Source: Cerioporus squamosus
Taxonomy: Eukaryota; Basidiomycota; Agaricomycetes; Polyporales; Polyporaceae
Direction of reading: 5' to 3'
Assembly (NCBI GenBank): GCA_022592435.1
Contig: JABYQS010000008.1
Location: 186,001 to 250,000 of the forward strand
DNA: 64,000 nt
In this document: piece by piece, positions 44,320 to 55,006 of the stretch
Numbering within the stretch: the stretch's first letter is position 1
Layout of the letters: the number at the start of each line of letters is the position of its first letter
Position numbers and translations under genes: made by a program
Notes under the pieces: generated by a model
The model's input: the letters and a program-made list of their open reading frames with translations, nothing else
The model's database searches: none
What the model was told of the DNA's origin: nothing

Positions 44320-47300
44320 CTATAATATCGGGGTGGTTACGGATGTTACGATGACAAATCAGCGGGGTTTGTGTACGACTATACACGAGGAGAAGAAGTA
44401 CTTCCAAAAGTAGTAACGATTACGCTGAATTCCGTGGGCGCTTCTGCCACTTCATCCTCCCCAGAGTCGACTCCGACCATCGTGGATTCCTGACACTGCT
44501 ACCGGAAATTCAGTTGATTCAATCTCAGCCATCCCTTGTGCAGTAACCTAGATGGTCAGTGGGACGAACAAGTTCGCGCTCGGAATCCCCTGAGTACAGA
44601 CCTGTATCCAGCAGGTCACACGTCAAGTCGTGTAGAACGGTATGCTTCCTACCGTCTCAGGACCACGGAAAGCTCACCGGAATGTTTTCAATAGCTGGTC
44701 AAAGGCCTTTGCCTCTGCTCTGCATTGTTGCCAATATCGCGCTCGGCTGCGACTATTGGACTGAACCGAACGCGCGCCGACGCTGACGCCACTGCCCACA
44801 ATGTAGTGCCATGCCATGACAGCTCGGTTCGCCCATCTCCCGTACTGTTTCCAGGGACTTTTGGCGGTGTGTATACGCTAGTATCCGATCTCACCTGAAT
44901 GACTGTAGTCGTGTGGAGTGCCTGTACGATGCCGCCGGGTCTGGTCATCAGGCCGACGCGCATCGGACACTCTCGCACAGGTTGGAATTCAATACGGGCC
45001 CTCGGGATAATGACGTCTCAACTCTTGTTCTCATATGGATTGTGAAGATAGCCGGGAGTGTGGCATGAGTTATGAACAAAGGTACGTTTGTCCTCGAAAG
45101 TGAAATGGCCTGTCATCGCTTCACGATGGTGCGAGCCTTCGAAGTTCCGTCCAGGCGCCTCTCCACCTTACGAATCTCACACGACAGTGAGATGGCACGT
45201 CTATCTTCTGGAGTACGTACGACAGATGAAGACGAGAATTATGAGGTGCTCATGGGCATCGGGCGTTACTGTGAAACACTGTACTGGCACGCCGCCTTAC
45301 TACTGGGCCTAAGTGCTAGCAGCTAGTAGTATTGGTGACAATATCAACTGCCATATCCAAGGGTACGAATTTACAACACAAGTACCTGCTCAGTTCTCCG
45401 ACTGGGACACATGGGCCAAACTGACGAGTGCCAATACTGCGCCAGTGTGCTAGAGTGATTTGTCGGCCGTTGCCGAGAGCCGATCTTGCCGAATCTGCAG
45501 TCATGTCTCAGTTGTCCTAGACCACCATGTTCGACACACTGCGGCTGGCTAGTGTCTGCGTCCTTCATCCTCAGTCCGTGTTTCCAAACGTTTTTGGTGA
45601 TCACATGAAGGGAAGGGCACTATGTACGATGCATCTGGAACGACGGCGCCACTACACGATGGTATCTTGCCACAATCTTGCCGTGTTTATGGCCTCTTTT
45701 CTCATGACTGCGGGTCTCTTGGTCTAGAGACAACGGCGCGCCCGCCCTCGCCGACGTTGTCGCTCGGGGCGCAACCGGTTCCGACCATGGGTTCGTGATA
45801 GGAGCTCTCATGCGCGCGCGGACCTCGTCGCGGCCTCGAACGGGCTGCTGCTCGCCTCACTTCAAGTACACTGTGGTCTTCAACGGCCTGTGGCCTGTTT
45901 CAAGCCCCAAAATGGCGACTTGCGTCCTGGACGACTGGTTGCTGATCTATTTGACGTCGAGGGGATCTTTCCTGTGTTGCCCCCAACCGGGCGCCCTCGA
46001 TTCCTCGCGGATCATCTGGCGCCTGTGCAAGGCGCGTCTGTCTCCTCGCCTCTCCGTGTACTCACATACATATTCTCCTGGGCCCTGTCGTAATCTGGAA
46101 GCTTAGATGTAATCCTGAGATAGGCAGCTGACTCTGTGTCAATGCCGTGCTCACTGCTCGGATCGTTCCCTACGGATGTCTGGACGCTTGTCTCTCTACA
46201 AGCATGGTGGGCCCACGTGGTCAAGGCACAACGGCGCGTACGCCGTCACTACTGTCTCTCGCTTTCCGGAGAGACCGCAGTTCGTGTGGGTCCACCTGCG
46301 TAAGAAGCCATTGGTGGCAACATATCACATAGAAGTGCGTTTGTGTTTCGCGTCTTCTGTTCCGCGGACCTCACCCTGCTGCCCCAGGTCCATTGGCCGC
46401 CTGCTGAGGCCGACATATGTTCCGCAAGAGTCAGGCGAATGTACAAGAGCTATACCGTCGGTCCTACGCCGGGTCCGCGTATCAGACACTATACTGGGAA
46501 CTCGTGGCGAATGGCAAGAGCCCAGCTATGCCTATGCGGGATGGTACTCGTACCGTACTGCGTCGAGGAGCCACTGTCTCTGCGACTGATCCGATGTAAG
46601 TGTGCGCACTCATTCAAGGCGAAGACGCGTTGGCTCGGCGAGGGAGCGCGACCCTCCCTCGCGCGTTTCGCATTGCATGCCGAAACTGTGTCCCTCCATG
46701 GCAGGCCTTGTTCTCGTTCAGGCCACGGAGCTACAGAAGGCGTTTGACATGCACCGTGGCCTTAACGCGCGCAAGTCCACGCGAGTTAGAGCTGATCAAG
46801 GTTTGTGGTATGGCTATACCCGATCAGATCTCAGATCTACCCAGCAATTTCAGCGACGCTCGAGCGTGCTTGCATTTTCGTCATGCGCATTGCAGATAGG
46901 CGGCCTCATATCTCATCGGGACCTCAGCTGACACACGTGGAGCGCACGCGAGAGGCCTGCGGAATAGTCAAGGTACCACATTGACCGCGTTTCATGGATT
47001 CTCTACATTTCAACTTCAGCCTGTGATACTGAAAATCCAATTACTTTCTGAACACGCAGAGTCATCGGGCGCAATGCTTCGTGCACAGCATGTACTAGTG
47101 GAGAAGTGTGGCCGACCAGGTCCCGCCGCGGCGGGTACGGGAATCTTGGCCGACCCACTCATGTATGAACCTCGAGACTCCCGAGAAGTCCGCTGTGGTA
47201 TGGTTCTCCGGGCTCTCATCCTCTCCGCCTTCTCTTGCCCTGAGTAGAACGCCGGACCGCGCGTCGATTGCCCCTCCCGCCACACGGACAATTTGCAAGG

Positions 47301-47346
47301 TTGGTGTTCCGTTGCTCCTATGGTAGGCGTCACCATGCGACTCATG
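44320..47346. other. 3-kb region without a supported gene
   Basis: Two frames look slightly more gene-like than the rest. A plus frame at about 45800-46090 contains DLFDVEGIFPVLPPTGRPRF. A frame at 46417-46599 contains NVQELYRRSYAGSAYQTLYW. Neither has a coherent start, splice pattern or family I recognise, so I leave them uncalled. Confidence 0.35.
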
Positions 47347-47354
47347 TATATATA
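47347..47354 (+). promoter_or_regulatory. TATA box of DUF6593 copy 2
   Basis: A TATATATA octamer lies about 110 bp upstream of the ATG at 47464, matching the position of the TATA in front of the paralogue at 36198. Confidence 0.65.
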
Positions 47355-47463
47355 CAACTACAGGATGGCTATCGACAGGCAGACCTCATATTTCTCTTTT
47401 CCGCTTCAAGAGCTTACTGCAGCTCACACCGCACCAACACAACTCCCAACGCATCGTCACACA

Positions 47464-48166
47464 ATGAACCCGTACGGTCAGCAGTGGCAGCAAGGGGGCG
47501 CCGCGCCCTCGATCTTCGGTGCCCTACCCTCACTTCCTGTCTCGCATGCTCCCCGAGCCATGCAGACCGACAGCGTCACGTTTTCGTTCACCAACTTCAA
47601 CACGACAATCCTGAACTGCACCGTGCTCGGTCCGCAGGGACGCACGACGTACCGCATCATCACCGAGGCAGCCCAGCCGGCGTGCACGATTATCAAGGAC
47701 AACGAGAGCAAGAGCGTGGCAATGGTACAATGGCAGCCCGCCGCCTCGCTTGAAGTCCGCGGGGTTACGAACAGGCAGCGCGTGCGCGACTGGCTCCGCC
47801 TGTCCCCCGACCAGAGGTACGCGTCAGCCACACCTCGTTGCGAGTTCTGGATCTGACTAAGCTTCGTCTTGCTTTGGATCGTAGCCGTCGCATCATGGAC
47901 GTTCAGGGTGTGCAGTACGCATGGGCGCCGATGGAGGGCTTCATTTGCGTTAGTCATTCTCCATCTCGGGTGCAATGATGACTCTGAGCTGACTACCGGC
48001 ACAGCTCTACAAGGTCAACTCCAGTGCGCCCCGCGTGCTCGCCCGGATCACTCGGGTCCCGAATACGGTCATGCTCGAGCTGACCCAAGAAGCGGTCCAT
48101 GTCGGGCTACTCGAGGCCTCTATCGTCGCGACCATCATGCTTAGTTGCGGCCACAACATTGATTGA
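47464..48166 (+). CDS. DUF6593 domain protein, copy 2
   Basis: Paralogue of the gene at 35464-36198, in opposite orientation. Exons 47464-47816, 47885-47948 and 48005-48166 give 579 nt, 192 residues. The second and third exons have exactly the same lengths as in copy 1. The N-terminus is MNPYGQQWQQGGAAPSIFGA. The domain reads DSVTFSFTNFNTTILNCTVL, TTYRIITEAAQPACTIIKD, SVAMVQWQPAASLEV, RVRDWLRLSPDQR, VQYAWAPMEGFIC and LYKVNSSAPRVLARITRV, ending CGHNID. Function is unknown for the family. Conservation of length, phases and TATA position suggests both copies are under selection and the duplication is fairly old. Confidence 0.88.
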
Positions 48167-49249
48167 TTCTCTGGCATCTTGTAATAGAGACTTGACTTTC
48201 AACAGTCCCCGCATCATACGCAATCACTATAGAACCTAGACCTTTTCGCTCTCGCTCACCTGCTTTGATGTAACTAGTTAGCTGACATCCCCCGGAACAT
48301 CTCCACTCTTGTATCATAGCGTCTCTCCAGACTGGCTTTCCAGTGCCAGTAATTTATGTATGACGTGTTACTAATGTTTCTATAGTATATCTATCCGACT
48401 CACTCTTCCTCATTCCTCATGATGTGTCAGAATCGACGGCACAACCCCGCCCGAGCTCAGCTAGAGTCGTCGCGACCATCTCAACTCGGACAGCGGGACT
48501 AGTCGGACACTGAAGTGCCCCGGTAGGCCCCGGTGGTAAGTTCGCTCTTCATGCTTCGTGACGGCCTATTTCCTGCGATCGGCAAGGTCCTCGACAATCA
48601 GATATCAAGAACGAATCATACCTGTGTCAGTTGAGGTCGGTGGTCCTCACCTTGACATGACTGCGCAAGATCTTCTCCAGGTCCCGGCCGGGAGCGGAGA
48701 CCCCCGAGCTTCCGAGCTCGTGCCACATTCACGGGAATCAAACAACCCACCGTCAGCGCTGCACAGCCCCATGTGCAGATCGCGAACCTCAGCCTCAAGG
48801 CTGAGGCAGCTTCTCAGCCATCTTCGGACGTTTCCTGTTGGCACGAAGAAGATCTGGCCCTTGCCAGCGAAAGGGGTGAAAGTGAAACGAAGCGCTGTTC
48901 AGCGTTCCTACTCTGGCTTCATCTCCATTCGCACAGCTCGCGTGGTGGTAGCGTGGCTGCCATGCCGAGCGGCGAGAGGCCCATCACGAGCCTCTTGAAT
49001 GGATGCGGTGCGGGGATGCGTTAGACTCTGACTTGGGAATCACGCCGGGAAGTCCGACTTTAACAGTGATGTCGGAAGCGCGGGCATCATGCAGCCTCCC
49101 AGCAAAGACAATGACATAGGAAGATCATCCTCTGACTTCCTCCTATGCCGTTGTCAGGATATGTGGTGACTGCTGCGTCACTGGGAGCATAGGATCGTCA
49201 TACATCCCGATGTGCGAGCTATGCACTACGAGTCGGCCGTTTGAGGCTT
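48167..49249. other. Convergent intergenic region
   Basis: It lies between the DUF6593 copy 2 stop and the stop of the minus-strand PFK-2 gene. A 146-codon plus frame (48558-48998) has no domain. No gene is called. Confidence 0.4.
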
Positions 49250-51677
49250 TCAAGTAGCGATCACGACACGGAGAAGGATCCACGCAAGCCGTCGGCCCAC
49301 CGGTAGCTTCGAGGCATGCAACGGCGACGTCGGATGTAGGCCCGCCCGAGGCGGCTGCTCGTCCTCGAATTTGTCAATCTGCGGCTTGTATTCCGAAGCT
49401 CCGTAGGTCGTCCCACGTCGCTCGGGCGGCGATGGTACTTCTCGTCTCCCAACGCCGTCGTCCAACACAGCTGACGATTTGCGAACCCATCGGTCGAGTC
49501 CTGATGATTCTAGGTATTCATCCTGTGATACACGGTTCAATGAGTACAACAAGCGCGCCGCAATCCACGGATCTTATGCTACAGTCTTATTTTCGCTTCC
49601 CACCACTCATGCCGACTCTACCGCCTGGAATCACGCACTCGGCGGTGCGGGAGAGCCACTCACGATGGCATCCGGCCGCCTCTTTCCCCTCGTGTCCTCG
49701 GCGTAGTTCTCGTAAAAGTTGTGTTCATCCTTGCCATGAGTCGGCGGGCCGCTGCTGCGCCCAGGGCCGTCCCAGAAGTGGTGCGCCTGGGAGTACACGC
49801 CGTATGACGTGGGGACGACCTCGATGAGGTCGCCGCGAGCGACTTCGATGGCGGGGATCTCGGACGCAGGAAGGCCGATGAGGTATGCGAGGATGCAGCG
49901 GATGACGGAGGCGTGTCCGATGATGAGCAGGTCCTCCTTCTCGCGCTCGAGCTCAATGAGAGTAGGCTCCAAGCGAACTAGGCAGTGTAGCGTAAATGTC
50001 AGAAATCAACCTTGGCATCGCTTGTGAATGTGAGGAGACGTACCGCAGAGATCGTGGTAGCTCTCAGCACGAGGAGCGCGATACGCGTACGGGTCGTTCA
50101 CGAAGCGCACCCACTCGTCAGGGTAATATTTGCGCACTTGGTCGGGAGTAAGCCCGTCCCATACGCCAGGATTAATCTCCGCCATCTGTGGCCGCTCGAC
50201 GACCTTCACCTTTGCCGGGGGTGCTGGATCGTTGGCGTTATGCGTGAGGAACGGCCAAGCCGTATGATGGGACCGCCGGCGAGCGGATGTCCAGATCTAT
50301 GGGGACCCAACATCAGCGGCTAATTGAGTGTAACACAGTCGGCGAGCCGTACCACGAGTCGCCGCTCCTTGGGATCGATGCCGCGCTCTGCGAGAGACTT
50401 GGCACGTCGCTCGAGGACAAACTCTTTCAGGCGCTCGGCGTACTCCCATCCGGCGGGAGAAAGGTCGGAGTCCGCTTTGTAGGAATGCTCGATCAACGAC
50501 TGTCCGGACTGTGTCCCATGTGAGCAGCGATCGCGGCGTAGGAAGTCATTGAACTGTACCCTTGCAAAGTAGATGGTCCGGAACCGGTTGTGGATGTTCA
50601 TGAGGAAGAAGACAACCCGCGACTGAAGGTAGCCATGAATGTTCTATGTGACATCATCAGTCAGGACTGTTTCCGCCTCCTGACAAGTGTACCGCTTACG
50701 TTAACCATTATCTTCTCTCCGACGTTGATGATACGGATGAAAGGCCATGTAGTCTCCTCCACCGGCTCGTAGTGGATCTCGTGGTCCTTGATACGGTGGT
50801 AGTAATCCGCAACGGCTTTCTCTGGATCCCAACCTCGGTACTGTGTATGTGAGGTGAGCAATTCCTCGACTTGCCAGAAGTGAGGGGACGACAGTCATCT
50901 GACGCAAAGACTAGTCCGTAGCGATGTGTCACGGGGCAACACTCGATGACACCACGTCAGTCAAGCGGAGGACAAGCTGTCCACTCCCATGGCCAGAATA
51001 CGTGCCTCATATGGGAAGCAGACCCGCCTTGCACCGGAAAGTGGGAGGGATGTCCGCGAGGTACCGTGACACAGTCTAGCAGAAGGGAATGAACTCACAT
51101 CGGGCGACGAGATCTTCACACTCCGGATGTTCGATAGAATCAGATCCTCGTTGTCGCATGATGACTCTTCACGGGGCTATTAGTGGTAGTGCGGCCAAGG
51201 ACGAGGATTGAATACCAAGCATGACCACATGTATGCCAGCTTTGTCGAACTTCTCCGCGATGGCGTTGCGACGTTCCCGCGTTCCGTTGTTGGCGTCGTA
51301 GATGACGACCTGTCCGCCCGCGTTGAAGAAATCCCAGATCTGCTGCTCGCATCCCTCGAGGACCTTCTCCCGCAGTTTGATCGTCTCCGGGCTTTTCTCT
51401 CCTTACGCCCACTTCAGCGAGTTCTCCGGCCACTACAGATACAATACGCACCCAAGGTGAAATAGTCTGGCGGGAGTTTCTGAGCCCCTCCAAGCACCTT
51501 GCGACGGTAGTCTCCGAGCGAGATGACTGCGGTCTTCACGCCCGTCCATCGCAGATATCGTTCGAGTGCGCGGGAGATGTGTGTCTTGCCACGGGCTGGG
51601 AGACCGACAGTGCATACCAGAATTTTACCGGCATGGAAGAGAAGACCTGAAGCAGTGGTATATAACGGTGCGACCAT
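49250..51677 (-). CDS. 6-phosphofructo-2-kinase with a phosphatase domain lacking the catalytic His
   Basis: Makes fructose 2,6-bisphosphate, the activator of phosphofructokinase and inhibitor of fructose-1,6-bisphosphatase. The start at 51677 gives MVAPLYTTASG. The kinase domain follows: Walker A GLPARGKTHISRALERYLRW, VISLGDYRRKVLGG, REKVLEGCEQQIWDFF, VVIYDANNGTRERR, CDNEDLILSNIRSVKISSPD, then YRGWDPEKAVADYYHRI and MNIHNRFRTIYFAR. The phosphatase domain should continue with RHGES, but the spliced reading is YFARSGQSLIEHSYK, so the phospho-acceptor His is Ser. The other catalytic residues remain, in MAEINPGVWDG and IIGHASVIRC. Yeast Pfk26 has the same His-to-Ser change and is kinase-only (established). 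A C-terminal extension from 49539 to 49250 is joined by an in-phase intron. A divergent promoter is shared with the gene at 51948. Confidence 0.92.
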
Positions 51678-51851
51678 CGTGTCCGAGACGGCAGATGAGC
51701 GCGATGGTGGTTGTCGGACAAGCTGCGACTGCAGGCGGCAGGCTCCTCCAGATCTAATCTAATCTCAAACATTATCTTATCTCCTGCGCTTACCTATCGC
51801 GTCACCGAGGCGTGCGACTGCCGTGCCTAGTTAGGTAAGCGGTGGCTTTGC

Positions 51852-51857
51852 TATATA
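51852..51857 (+). promoter_or_regulatory. TATA box used to choose the start of the PARG-like gene
   Basis: A TATATAG sequence lies only 7-12 bp before an ATG at 51864. Transcription would normally begin 25-40 bp downstream of it, which makes that ATG unlikely and favours 51948 (or 51891) as the translation start. Confidence 0.5.
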
Positions 51858-51947
51858 GAGGCGATGCTGCTGCCTCTGAGCCACTCACTCATGTTCTCCC
51901 CGAACCCCCACACTCTCAACGAGAACCAAACCCTCCGTCGTCGCCGT

Positions 51948-53237
51948 ATGGCCAAACATCCTCGACCCCATGCCCGGCAGCGCCAGCAACGTGCGCGGCG
52001 CTCCGTCACCCCGTCGACCTCCTTCGAGCGCGTTAAACACGCGAAACAAGCTGCTACTGGGGATGCGAAGCGTCAGCGCATGAAGAAGCAGAAGGCCCAG
52101 GAGCAGCGTAAGCGGCGCTCGCAGGCCCTTATGCGCCAACGGCGCGAGCGATGGGGAGCGATTGCATTGGAGACGCAGAACATCGTGCTCGGAGATGGCA
52201 AGTACGTTGAAGAGCGCTTCGCTCCCTTTGTTTCGTCTGCTATGACTCAACCCTCGGATGCCCAAGGACCCGCTCCTGCCGTAGGACCCGCCCCCGCCGT
52301 TGTACCCGTCATGCACGATATCGCCTCCTACATCGTCCTCAGTCAGCAGCGCACCGTCCTCTACCCCCATTATTGTCCCGACCTCGGCCCATGGAAGGAC
52401 GCTCGTCCCCTTTCCCCCTCCCCCTCCATGCAGGTTGAGTTCTCTCGCAGATCAACTCTCAACGTCGCGAGACAACTTTCCTTGTCACACTCTACCGATT
52501 CGCTGAAGTCAACCAGCATCGGCATCCTGTCTTTCGCGTCCGCTAAGCCTAATGGCTCCTACCTCATCGGTAGTAGCGAGCAGGAGGACGTCATCAAACG
52601 CTCGAGCTCCCTCCTTGCTAACCTCACCGGTCCTGGTGGACAGGCATTCTACCACATCCATCGTACCTTCCGGAATAAAGACCGCAGCGGCCTCCATGAT
52701 CACGCCATGCTCTACTCCCCCGGTGTTGTGGTCTTCCGAAAAGACTGCGACGACGACACTCCTTCCGAACTCGACCCCTCTCCGTCCGGCAAGGAGCGCG
52801 ACCTTGTGGGCGGCCACTTCATCCCTCCCTACACTGTCAACGTGGTCTCCGCTGTGCCGGTCAACGCTGCGATGGTGCGTAGCATTCACCGCATCCAACC
52901 TGGTGAGGAGCCCCTTTTCGAAGACGGCATTCGTGCCGCCATGAAGGAACGCATGGCACGTGTCCTGCGTGCGTTCGAACTCAAGCGGGACAAAGTCCTT
53001 GTTCTCGGTGCGTTCGGATGCTCCTCCGAGAATAAGGTTGAGACCGTCGCTAGCATTTGGGCGGAGCTCCTTGACTGCGGTGAGACCGTCGGTGACGTGA
53101 GGCAGGAAGCTAGGTTCAAGCATTCCTTTGACAAGGTTGTCTTCGCTGTTCCTGGGAAGCTTTACGAGCCGTTCAAGAAGGCGTATGAGATGCGTATCCT
53201 CGAGGAGCAGTTGACGAGTGCGACTCTGGGCAGCTGA
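51948..53237 (+). CDS. Microbial-type PARG (DUF2263/TIGR02452) domain protein
   Basis: Intronless, 429 residues from the chosen start (MAKHPRPHARQRQQ). In-frame ATGs at 51864 and 51891 are alternatives, judged less likely from the TATA position. The N-terminus is strongly basic (KRQRMKKQKAQEQRKRRSQ), suggesting nuclear or nucleic-acid association. The PARG-like part has ILSFASAKPNGSYLIGSSEQ followed by EDVIKRSSSLLANL, then HDHAMLYSPGVVVFR, the strand NVVSAVPVNA and the C-terminal KVLVLGAFGCSSENKVETVA. Canonical members read FASAK-x-PGGG and QEE. Here the Gly triplet is NGSY and the last Glu is Asp (QED). ADP-ribose binding or hydrolysis is therefore possible but uncertain. Shares a promoter region of about 270 bp with the divergent PFK-2 gene. 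Confidence 0.82.
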   Translation: MAKHPRPHARQRQQRARRSVTPSTSFERVKHAKQAATGDAKRQRMKKQKAQEQRKRRSQALMRQRRERWGAIALETQNIVLGDGKYVEERFAPFVSSAMTQPSDAQGPAPAVGPAPAVVPVMHDIASYIVLSQQRTVLYPHYCPDLGPWKDARPLSPSPSMQVEFSRRSTLNVARQLSLSHSTDSLKSTSIGILSFASAKPNGSYLIGSSEQEDVIKRSSSLLANLTGPGGQAFYHIHRTFRNKDRSGLHDHAMLYSPGVVVFRKDCDDDTPSELDPSPSGKERDLVGGHFIPPYTVNVVSAVPVNAAMVRSIHRIQPGEEPLFEDGIRAAMKERMARVLRAFELKRDKVLVLGAFGCSSENKVETVASIWAELLDCGETVGDVRQEARFKHSFDKVVFAVPGKLYEPFKKAYEMRILEEQLTSATLGS

Positions 53238-53622
53238 ACCACTCACGGACGGACTGTTGTATCAGTAATGTAACCTTGAATATACCCTATTCTTTATTGC
53301 GTTATCTGTCGTGCAGACATCTGTAGCAGTACCTACATCTCACGTACACAGCCTATGTACAATGTATCGTATGCACCTCGTTTCCGCCGCACCAAACACC
53401 GTCAGCCCAGTCTGCGTTGCAAAGATAGCAAATGTGTGAAGGCATAGTGACTGCGCCGAGTGCAAGCTCGACGCGCTGTAGACCTATTAGTACTAGACTA
53501 CTAGTGACCCCGGGCCCTTGGGGCAGACGATTGACGGGCCTATCGATGAGCATGTCGAGAGAGAGAAGGGCGTCAATAGGTTACGTTACGTCTCATATAG
53601 AACGGCAGAGAACTGGCTTCCG
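53238..53622. other. Spacer between the PARG-like gene and tRNA-His
   Basis: This is the 3' region of the PARG-like gene. No coding frame with motifs is visible. Confidence 0.4.
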
Positions 53623-53718
53623 GTCCCTGTCGATTAGTGGTTAGATCATCACGTTGTGGTATCGGGTGCATCACTCGAGCAAACCGTGGGGACGCAGGCT
53701 CGAATCCTGCCAGGGACA
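53623..53718 (+). tRNA. tRNA-His (anticodon GUG) with a 24-nt intron
   Basis: The acceptor stem GTCCCTG pairs perfectly with CAGGGAC. The D arm is GATTAGTGGTTAGATC. The anticodon stem TCACG/CGTGG encloses TT-GTG-G, followed by an intron of about 24 nt placed after base 37, then C. The T arm is GCAGG-CTCGAAT-CCTGC with perfect pairing. Discriminator base A is at 53718. A G lies at genomic position -1, the nucleotide that tRNA-His needs at its 5' end. A T run follows at 53737-53743, suitable as a Pol III terminator. Confidence 0.92.
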
Positions 53719-53960
53719 CTGGACTCGCGTATCTCAACTTTTTTCAGCTCTTTTGTTCCGGAGGAGGGGGAGGGAGAGGGGGATGAGGGGGAAGGAGAGA
53801 GTCGAGACACCTTATTCAAAATGGACACAGTCAGAGGTGTTAACTGGTTACTGTCGACAAGACAGGGATAGCGGCAGATAATCAAAGCAATAGACAGCAC
53901 ACATATGTACACGGTTCACCCCGACATGACTACCCCTGAGGCCTGGATGTTGAACTCCCG

Positions 53961-55006
53961 TCAGCCATGCGCACGGTAGTCGTCCATCTCCGCGTCGAGC
54001 TCCTCGGCAGTCTTCGGTTTCGGTTTCTGCCTCGTTTGCTGTTGTTGCGCCGCCTGTTGCTGCCCTCGCTGCTTGTTCAGCCGCCGGGGGCCTTTCTTCG
54101 TGCGTAGGCGGACTTTGCCAGGGACGGGTGCGGCGGTGGCGGCGGCGGCAGCGCCTTTCTTCTGGCCGTTCCTACGTCCGAAGTATACTGTGTGAGCGGG
54201 AAGACTCATAGAAAGGAACGATGACACTTACACTAGCGGTGCACCGGCTGCAGCAGCGGCTTGTGCGGGTGTTGGAGGCGAGAGACGGTTGAGGAGGGAC
54301 GGTGGTGCGGGTGCGGGTGCGGGTGCTGGTTTGCGCGCGTCGTCGTCGTCGGTAATGATCTCAATCTTTATGGGTCTGCCTACACGCGCAGAGACACGGG
54401 ACTGTAAGTGTCAAGAAGGGGTGGAGAAGCGAAGTGTGCAGGTGCGAGGGAGTGAGTGCATCTCCACGTAGTCATGGCCGCAGAGCGACATCTTTCCCTC
54501 TCCTATGCACCATTCCGCGCGCTTCAGGAGCATACGTCGAGTACTGCGACTCTCAGCACACGCGAGAAAAGCAGTACTCACGACCGTCGACGATCTTCCC
54601 GTTGTACTTTGCGCGCGCCACAGCGGCGTCTCCAGGCCGGGTGAACGAGACAATGGCCATGCCCCGCGACTTGGCCTGCGAGTTGTACACCATCAAGACC
54701 TCCTTCACCGGTCCAACAGTCCTGGAGAAGAGGGTCTGCGGGAGAGGGGCGCGAAGGAGATAGGGACCCGCACGGTTAGCCACCCCGCCGCGACGTTCGT
54801 ACTCGCGCCTGACGCACCTCGACCTCATCCTCCACAACGTCTATGGGCAGACGGCTCAGTAAAATCTTGCTGCCAATCTCGGACCCTGAGCCAGACGCTG
54901 CCCGGGCGTTGGGCTTCCAGGCGGGAGCGGGTCGGGCTCCTTGGTTTCCGAGGACGTTCTGTTTGTGCGAGTGGTAGTTGTTCAGGCGGGGGTGATAGTT
55001 CTGCAT
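53961..55006 (-). CDS. YRA1: mRNA export adaptor of the YRA1/Mlo3/ALYREF family
   Basis: Nuclear TREX-associated RNA-binding adaptor that recruits export factors. The start at 55006 gives MQNYHPRLNNYHSHKQNVLG. One RRM is present: SKILLSRLPIDVVEDEVE in exon 1, then LFSRTVGPVKEVLMVYNSQ, KSRGMAIVSFTRPGDAAVA, KYNGKIVDG and RPIKIEIITDDDD. A Pro/Ala-rich linker (PAPAPAPAPPSLLNRL) leads to a basic Lys/Arg/Gln region (KVRLRTKKGPRRLNKQRGQQ). The extreme C-terminus TAEELDAEMDDYRA resembles the UAP56/Sub2-binding motif of the family. The stop is at 53961. At least three introns are present, with the RRM split over separate exons. The weakly matching N-terminus lacks an obvious second UAP56-binding motif. 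Confidence 0.9.

Noticed and set aside
52509..53246. 245-codon minus frame
   Set aside because: Antisense of the PARG-like gene, whose sense frame is longer and has family motifs.
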